From Spirochaetaceae bacterium (GTDB lineage: Bacteria; Spirochaetota; Spirochaetia; Treponematales; Breznakiellaceae): DNA of 10,223 nt. Location of the stretch: contig JAIRSS010000173.1 in NCBI GenBank assembly GCA_031255315.1, forward strand, positions 1 to 10,223. Direction: 5' to 3'. A program made the position numbers and the translations under genes. Shown one piece after another: positions 6,811-10,223 of this stretch. The notes under the pieces were generated by a model. That model made no database searches. It saw only the letters and a program-made list of their open reading frames with translations, and was not told the DNA's origin. Position 1 is the first letter of the stretch; each line of letters starts with the position of its first letter.

Positions 6811-8106
6811 TCAGTGCATCATCACCTGCCCCCCGGTAACCGGGACGGCCTGACCGGTTTCGTATTCCTGTTCTACAATATAATAGATGGCCCGCATCAC
6901 ATCCGCGCCGGTACAACCACGCTTCATAGGAACTTTGGCCTCGTAAAAGGCTTTTACGTCGGCGATGGTCTTTGCGCCGGGAACCTTGCCCGCCTTGAGG
7001 TATTGCACAAAAAGGCCCTTTTCTGGGTCGGACCACAGCGGGCCGTCCAGAAAATTTCCCGGACAGACCGCGTTCACCTTGATATTGTAGGCTGTCAGTT
7101 CCAGGGCGAAACTGGCGGTAAGCCCGATGCCGCCGAATTTACCCCCCGAGTAGGCCCCGTTTTTGTTGGAGCCTTCAAGCCCCGATTTGGAATTGATCTG
7201 AATGATGTCGGTCTTCCAGTCCGGAGCGGTGAGGTGCTGCTGCTTGAGAAGCCGGGCGGCATGTTTCACCACAAGAAAATAACCGGTGTAATTAATATTC
7301 GTAACAAATTGGAAGTCCTCTGCCTCTTGTTCCAGAACGCTGCCGGCCCGAAGCACGCCGGCGTTGCTGATACAGATGTCCAGCCCTCCGGCGGTTTCCT
7401 GCACTGTTTGAAACAGGGCCGCCACCGAAGCCTCGTTTGAAACATCAACCGTTACCGGTACGGCGGCGGTGCGCCTTTCGGCGGCGTTGATGTGCGCGGC
7501 CAGCTTTTCCGCCCCTTCGCCATTGAGATCGGCGATGAACACCAACGCCCCGGATACGGCAAGCCCCCGGACTATCTCCTCCCCAAACCCCTGAGCGCCG
7601 CCGGTAACTACGGCGATACGGTTCTTCACTACATTCGCGCGATCAGAAGCGTCCAGCCGTGGAGTCAGGACGGATTCTTCCAAGCGCTGGCGTTCCCGGG
7701 GTACTTCCAGGAGCGTCCCGTCCCGCGCCGCCATACGTTCCCGCAGGGCGTCCACGTCCCGGTCTATCCAGTACACCGCTTCCAGGGCCCCGCCGTTTTT
7801 TACCGCGATACAGGAAGGAAAATTGCGCGTCCGCGCCGTCCTGGCAACCGCCTCCATCCCCGAAGGCGCCCGGTCAAATTCCCAGGCGGTAAAGGCTTCG
7901 TTGAGTATCTTCGCCGCGTCCTCGTCAACGCGGGACGGCAAAGCCCCATAATCCTGTATACAGGAAATGTCCACCGTGAGGGCGTCCGTGGGAACAGTCA
8001 AAACTTCCGGGGAATCCTGACAGACCATCCAGAATTTTCCCGTAGCGGCCAGGTACAATCCCCGAATAAGAGTTGCCAGGCTTTGATGTTCTCTGTGGTT
8101 GTTCAT
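6811..8106 (-). CDS. SDR oxidoreductase, sorbitol-6-phosphate 2-dehydrogenase (SrlD/SorD)-like, with N-terminal extension
   Basis: 431 residues. The C-terminal 260 or so are a classical short-chain dehydrogenase: T-G-G-A-Q-G-F-G (168-175), A-D-L-N (D193, pointing to NAD), S-N-A-G (247-250), catalytic I-N-S-K-S-G (S306/S308) and Y319-x3-K323. The stretch I-I-Q-I-N-S-K-S-G, K-F-G-G-I-G-L-T, K-V-P-M-K-R-G-C and the ending V-T-G-G-Q-V resemble SrlD closely, which oxidises D-glucitol 6-phosphate to fructose 6-phosphate. SrlD itself is about 260 residues. The first 160 residues here are an extra domain that I do not recognise, and they contain no obvious aldolase motif. The start at 8106 is set by AAGGAG nine bases upstream; a longer frame to 8172 lacks such a site and crosses a repeat. 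The exact hexitol phosphate is inferred. Confidence 0.85.
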   Translation of the reverse strand: MNNHREHQSLATLIRGLYLAATGKFWMVCQDSPEVLTVPTDALTVDISCIQDYGALPSRVDEDAAKILNEAFTAWEFDRAPSGMEAVARTARTRNFPSCIAVKNGGALEAVYWIDRDVDALRERMAARDGTLLEVPRERQRLEESVLTPRLDASDRANVVKNRIAVVTGGAQGFGEEIVRGLAVSGALVFIADLNGEGAEKLAAHINAAERRTAAVPVTVDVSNEASVAALFQTVQETAGGLDICISNAGVLRAGSVLEQEAEDFQFVTNINYTGYFLVVKHAARLLKQQHLTAPDWKTDIIQINSKSGLEGSNKNGAYSGGKFGGIGLTASFALELTAYNIKVNAVCPGNFLDGPLWSDPEKGLFVQYLKAGKVPGAKTIADVKAFYEAKVPMKRGCTGADVMRAIYYIVEQEYETGQAVPVTGGQVMMH

Positions 8107-8135
8107 AAATACATTCTCCTTAATCTTCTCGGTCT

Positions 8136-8179
8136 TAGAACCTGTTTCTAATTTATGCGCGAAGCGCAACAAACTCCTA
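8136..8179. repeat. degenerate copy of the 10011-type repeat between the PHP and SDR genes
   Basis: TAGAACCTGTTTCTAATTT (8136-8154) followed by the hairpin TGCGC-GAA-GCGCA (8156-8168) parallels TAGAGCCTGTCCC, CTAATT and TGCGC-TAC-GCGCA in the element at 10009-10068. The right arm is poorly conserved. The element reaches the PHP stop codon and fills most of the 70-base gap. As RNA, the small GC hairpin would sit between the two cistrons. Confidence 0.5.
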
Positions 8180-9565
8180 GGAACGCTTTTCCGTCCGCGC
8201 CGTTGTTACCGCTTGAATGACGCGGCGCCACGACGCTTCATCGCCCGCCCCCGAACTCCTCCCCTCCTCCGCATAGACGGCAATGCGTTTCCCGAGGGGC
8301 TCCGCCGCCAATGGATTGCCCGGAGCAAAGAGGCCGAGATTCCTATCCAGCGAACTCAGCCGTTCATGGGCGATAAGGGCCCAGGTAGTATCTACCAGGC
8401 GTCGGAACGGCGGGAGCAGGACTTCGGGGCAGTTGAAAGACTGGCGGGAACTATTGATGTCCACGCCGGATATTTCCATAAAACCCCATTCCCCGCAAAG
8501 CCGCTGAACCCGGCGGAGCTGTTCTTTCGTGTTCCGGGGCGGCATATACGCAACAGCCTGATACCCCAAGCGGGAAAGCTCCTCAAAGAGGGATTCCAGG
8601 AAGGCGTCTTCAAAACGCTCGGCCTTCTTGTCCCCGGTCGGCGATTCTTCCACATCCCCCAGGTAGGCATAGGCGGGGACGGCCCCGATGTCTTTGGCAA
8701 AGGCCGTTGCCTGCCGGGCGGGGATACATTCCTTCCCGCCGGGCTGAATGAATATCCGGGGGAGGAAGGCGGATTTTAAAATCCCCAACAAATCATAGAG
8801 GTAGTGCCTGTTTTCGCGGTCGGCAAGCAACGCCCTAATCTGGGGGGGCGCTTTTACTCCCAGTTTACCCTCTAACGCCGAAACCAGTTCCGGGCCTTTC
8901 CCATAGTTCCTGATGAAGACCCCCGCCACCGCCGCCAAGAGGTGCCGTTCAGTAACGCCGCCGCCGGCATCAAATTGAGAACAGCCCCGCACGTCCTGGT
9001 CAAAATCAATTTCCCCAAGCCCCGCCTCCCGAAGCGCCGCGTTGGCCCTTTCGGTCATGGCCCGCGTGCGAACCAGCCGCTCCTCCCGCAGGGGCCGCAG
9101 GAATTCCGCCGCACGGGGAACAGCCGGTTTGGGTATCCCTTGAACGGTCATGTAGGCGATTCCCGCCGAATCGGGGTTGTTGATCTTGCGATCCGCGAAG
9201 GGCCCCGGCTTACCGTCCGCGCCGGTTTTGAAGCTTACCCGAAGCTCGAACCCGGAACAGCCGCCTATGCCCAAGACGGCGCAGGCCTCGATCATCTCCT
9301 CCGCCGCGGCGATGGAGTCATGATCCACCGAACCCGCCGCCCCCAATCCCGCTTCCCGGCTGCGCAAGGCCGCCATAGCCGGAGTATAGGGGCTAAAACT
9401 GTAAATCGTGTGGATATGGTTGTTCACTTCCATTAGCGGAACAGCCGCCAGGGGAACCGGATCCCGCCGCCCCGCTTCCCAGGTTTTCAGCGCCGCAATC
9501 CGCTCTTCCCGGGACGCCCGGGGATCGTTGATTTGAAAACGCACCTTCGTTGCAGAATCAATCAC
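8177..9565 (-). CDS. PHP-family metal-dependent hydrolase (phosphoesterase-like)
   Basis: 462 residues. The polymerase-and-histidinol-phosphatase (PHP) fold is marked by N-N-H-I-H-T (H50, H52), S-V-D-H-D-S (D81, H82, D83) and G-F-E-L (E107), all metal ligands of the trinuclear or dinuclear site. The usual last motif D-x-H appears as G-V-D-I-N-S (D369, N371), so one histidine ligand seems to be replaced. The middle 130-360 is larger than in minimal PHP phosphatases. PHP proteins hydrolyse phosphate esters; the substrate here is unknown, but first place in a sugar-phosphate operon suggests a sugar phosphate or a dead-end by-product. The start is GTG at 9565, with AGGA seven bases upstream (the ATG overlapping that site ends after three codons). 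It is followed by the SDR gene after 70 bases that include a repeat. Confidence 0.8.
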   Translation of the reverse strand: MIDSATKVRFQINDPRASREERIAALKTWEAGRRDPVPLAAVPLMEVNNHIHTIYSFSPYTPAMAALRSREAGLGAAGSVDHDSIAAAEEMIEACAVLGIGGCSGFELRVSFKTGADGKPGPFADRKINNPDSAGIAYMTVQGIPKPAVPRAAEFLRPLREERLVRTRAMTERANAALREAGLGEIDFDQDVRGCSQFDAGGGVTERHLLAAVAGVFIRNYGKGPELVSALEGKLGVKAPPQIRALLADRENRHYLYDLLGILKSAFLPRIFIQPGGKECIPARQATAFAKDIGAVPAYAYLGDVEESPTGDKKAERFEDAFLESLFEELSRLGYQAVAYMPPRNTKEQLRRVQRLCGEWGFMEISGVDINSSRQSFNCPEVLLPPFRRLVDTTWALIAHERLSSLDRNLGLFAPGNPLAAEPLGKRIAVYAEEGRSSGAGDEASWRRVIQAVTTARTEKRS

Positions 9566-9620
9566 TTTTCCATCCTACTTGAGCCGGCCTCAACCCAAAA
9601 AGTTCAACCCCGCCGCTATT

Positions 9621-9633
9621 GATAAAGTTTATC
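9621..9633. promoter_or_regulatory. 13-bp palindrome, candidate operator upstream of the sugar operon
   Basis: GATAAAGTTTATC is a perfect 6-bp inverted repeat around one G, centred 62 bases upstream of the GTG start of the PHP gene. That is where a repressor or the -10 region would be expected. A weak pair TTTACC (minus strand, 9654-9649) and GATAAA with 16 bases between could be the promoter it overlaps. Function is inferred from symmetry and position only. Confidence 0.35.
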
Positions 9634-9664
9634 CCCATTTCACGAACCGGTAAAGAGCGCCGGA

Positions 9665-9718
9665 GCGGAATACCGCGAAAAAACGGCTTTTAATGTGAGT
9701 TCGACGGGCGGAATACCG
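9665..9718. repeat. two direct copies of GCGGAATACCG, candidate operator pair
   Basis: GCGGAATACCG occurs at 9665-9675 and 9708-9718, 43 bases apart (about four helical turns). The first copy extends to the palindrome GCGG-AATA-CCGC. The second lies in a wider imperfect palindrome (GACGG-N8-CCGTC). Such spaced half-palindromes upstream of an operon are typical of regulator sites, but no regulator gene is in the window. Confidence 0.35.
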
Positions 9719-9827
9719 TCCGCGAATTATACGAATGAACCATAGCGTCATACTGGTGTACGGCACATTGCCGGGCGAAGCAGTCCAGCGAAGCGGATGT
9801 TCATCCGGCGCGCCCGCCGGCGTGATA

Positions 9828-9857
9828 TTGTCTTGTCTCCCGCGTCTCCGTTATACT
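9828..9857 (+). promoter_or_regulatory. possible sigma70 promoter reading toward the cobS-like gene
   Basis: TTGTCT (9828-9833) is followed after 18 bases by TATACT (9852-9857), a 5-of-6 match to the -10 box. Transcription would start near 9864, leaving an untranslated leader of nearly 300 bases that includes the inverted-repeat block before the start at 10161. An ATG at 9864 opens a frame that I do not believe codes for a protein. Confidence 0.35.
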
Positions 9858-10008
9858 GTTTTTATGGACTCCGGCGAAGTCATCTGTATACATATACGCA
9901 GCCGTCGTGCCGCAGACGCGGCAGCCGCCGCCTTCGCCGTTCCCCAGGCGTCTATACCGCCGCTCAACGCGCCGGTCGTCTGCATTCTGTCCGCGTTTTT
10001 ATGTATGG

Positions 10009-10144
10009 TAGAGCCTGTCCCAAAACTAATTGACTGTGCGCTACGCGCACGGTTTTGGGACAGGCTCTTGCGGTTTTTCAGGCTTGCAAAACCGCGAATT
10101 TCATGGTTGCTTTCCCAAAAACTGAAGTTTTGGGAAAGCCTCTA
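10009..10144. repeat. block of three inverted repeats, REP/MITE-like element
   Basis: Repeat 1 is a perfect 17-bp inverted repeat, AGAGCCTGTCCCAAAAC (10010-10026) with its complement at 10052-10068, enclosing a second hairpin GTGCGC-TAC-GCGCAC (10036-10050). Repeat 2 is GCGGTTTT (10070-10077) with AAAACCGC (10088-10095). Repeat 3 is GCTTTCCCAAAA (10109-10120) with TTTTGGGAAAGC (10128-10139). The outer ends of the block are themselves imperfect inverted repeats (GAGCCTGTCCCAAAA at 10011-10025 against the complement of 10128-10142, 13 of 15 matching), each flanked by TA. This is what a small non-autonomous element of an IS630/mariner-like transposon would look like, with a TA target duplication. 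There is no transposase gene, and a multi-hairpin terminator or leader RNA is the main alternative. Confidence 0.6.
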
Positions 10145-10160
10145 GATACAGGCGAAGGAT

Positions 10161-10223
10161 ATGAAAATCATTGACCGGTTCTTATCGGCTTTCAGCTTAA
10201 TCTCCCGCATTCCGGTTAAGGTG
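10161..10223 (+). CDS. cobS: 5' end of a probable adenosylcobinamide-GDP ribazoletransferase, cut by window edge
   Basis: The frame from ATG 10161 reads MKIIDRFLSAFSLISRIPVK and continues to the edge. CobS proteins begin with a short basic or polar stretch and then a pattern like F-L-x-A-x-x-x-x-x-R-I-P-V, just before their first membrane helix; this matches. CobS is an inner-membrane enzyme that joins adenosylcobinamide-GDP and alpha-ribazole in the last steps of cobalamin assembly. The start is supported by homology and by AGGCGAAGG just upstream, although the best GGA lies too close to the ATG. It is the only plus-strand gene and is preceded by the inverted-repeat block, so that block may fall in its leader. 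Only 21 codons are visible, so the call is moderate. Confidence 0.6.
   Translation, partial: MKIIDRFLSAFSLISRIPVKV

Larger units (their letters stand above)
9566..10160. other. 595-base intergenic region without a supported gene
   Basis: It separates the minus-strand sugar operon from the plus-strand cobS-like gene. From left to right it holds a 13-bp palindrome (9621-9633), two copies of GCGGAATACCG (9665-9675 and 9708-9718), a GC-rich part with small palindromes such as CGGATG-TT-CATCCG (9794-9807) and TGCCGC-AGAC-GCGGCA (9908-9923), a possible plus-strand promoter, and the repeat block at 10009-10144. Open frames on the plus strand exist but give low-complexity, unrecognisable protein and run into the repeats. 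I saw no B12-box (GCCACTG) of a cobalamin riboswitch. Confidence 0.6.

Noticed and set aside
6791..7036. N-terminal extension of the DUF3782-like protein inside the SDR gene
   Set aside because: The extra residues are arginine-rich antisense-like sequence in another frame of a real gene; GGGGG before 6790 marks the better start.
6811..8106. RhaD-type aldolase/dehydrogenase fusion
   Set aside because: The N-terminal part is too short and lacks aldolase zinc motifs; the SDR part matches SrlD better.
8107..8172. 22-residue N-terminal extension of the SDR
   Set aside because: It has no ribosome binding site and crosses the repeat; AAGGAG sits correctly before 8106.
10009..10144. CRISPR array suggested by repeated CCCAAAA/TTTTGGG units
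   Set aside because: The units are inverted, of unequal length and not separated by regular spacers; there are no cas genes.
9735..10145. Plus-strand open frame of 136 codons before cobS
   Set aside because: It runs through the inverted repeats, is alanine/arginine-biased, has no ribosome binding site and resembles no family.
9566..10160. Cobalamin riboswitch before cobS
   Set aside because: No B12-box or matching core could be found on the plus strand.

Overview
The window looks like a spirochaete chromosome, most likely a Treponema of the insect-gut type. The main reasons are the SpoIIE/PP2C phosphatase with a long periplasmic sensor and an enlarged C-terminal part, the DUF3782-like nuclease with heptad repeats, and a moderately GC-rich composition with strong AAGGAG/GGAG ribosome binding sites. 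The genus is an inference from style, not from a marker gene. Nearly all genes are on the minus strand. A single plus-strand gene enters at the right edge.

Right to left, the first unit is a five-gene operon (9565 to 3324): a PHP-family metallohydrolase, an SDR related to sorbitol-6-phosphate 2-dehydrogenase (SrlD/SorD) with an extra N-terminal domain, a DUF3782-like PD-(D/E)XK nuclease, an FGGY sugar kinase, and a zinc-type dehydrogenase related to L-sorbose-1-phosphate reductase (SorE). Gaps inside the operon are 17, 42, 20 and 70 bases. Read as a pathway, the kinase would phosphorylate a free ketose or polyol. The SorE-like enzyme would then reduce a ketose phosphate to a hexitol phosphate, and the SrlD-like enzyme would oxidise that to fructose 6-phosphate or an isomer. 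This resembles sorbose catabolism with the PTS step replaced by a kinase. No transporter or regulator lies in the window, and the role of the PHP protein is open.

The second unit (2978 to 79) encodes a membrane-anchored HAMP-PP2C phosphatase and, 14 bases later, a small helical protein built from 22-residue repeats. A further gene, cut by the left edge, may start at base 38 with a ParB-like N-terminus. The gap between the two units (2979-3323) holds a good sigma70 promoter, a large GC-rich hairpin and an A/T-flanked inverted repeat.

The 595-base gap 9566-10160 separates the operon from a plus-strand gene that starts like cobS. It holds palindromes, a possible plus-strand promoter and a compact block of three inverted repeats at 10009-10144 that looks like a small mobile or REP/MITE-type element. 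A related, degenerate copy sits between the PHP and SDR genes. No rRNA, tRNA, CRISPR array or complete insertion sequence was seen.
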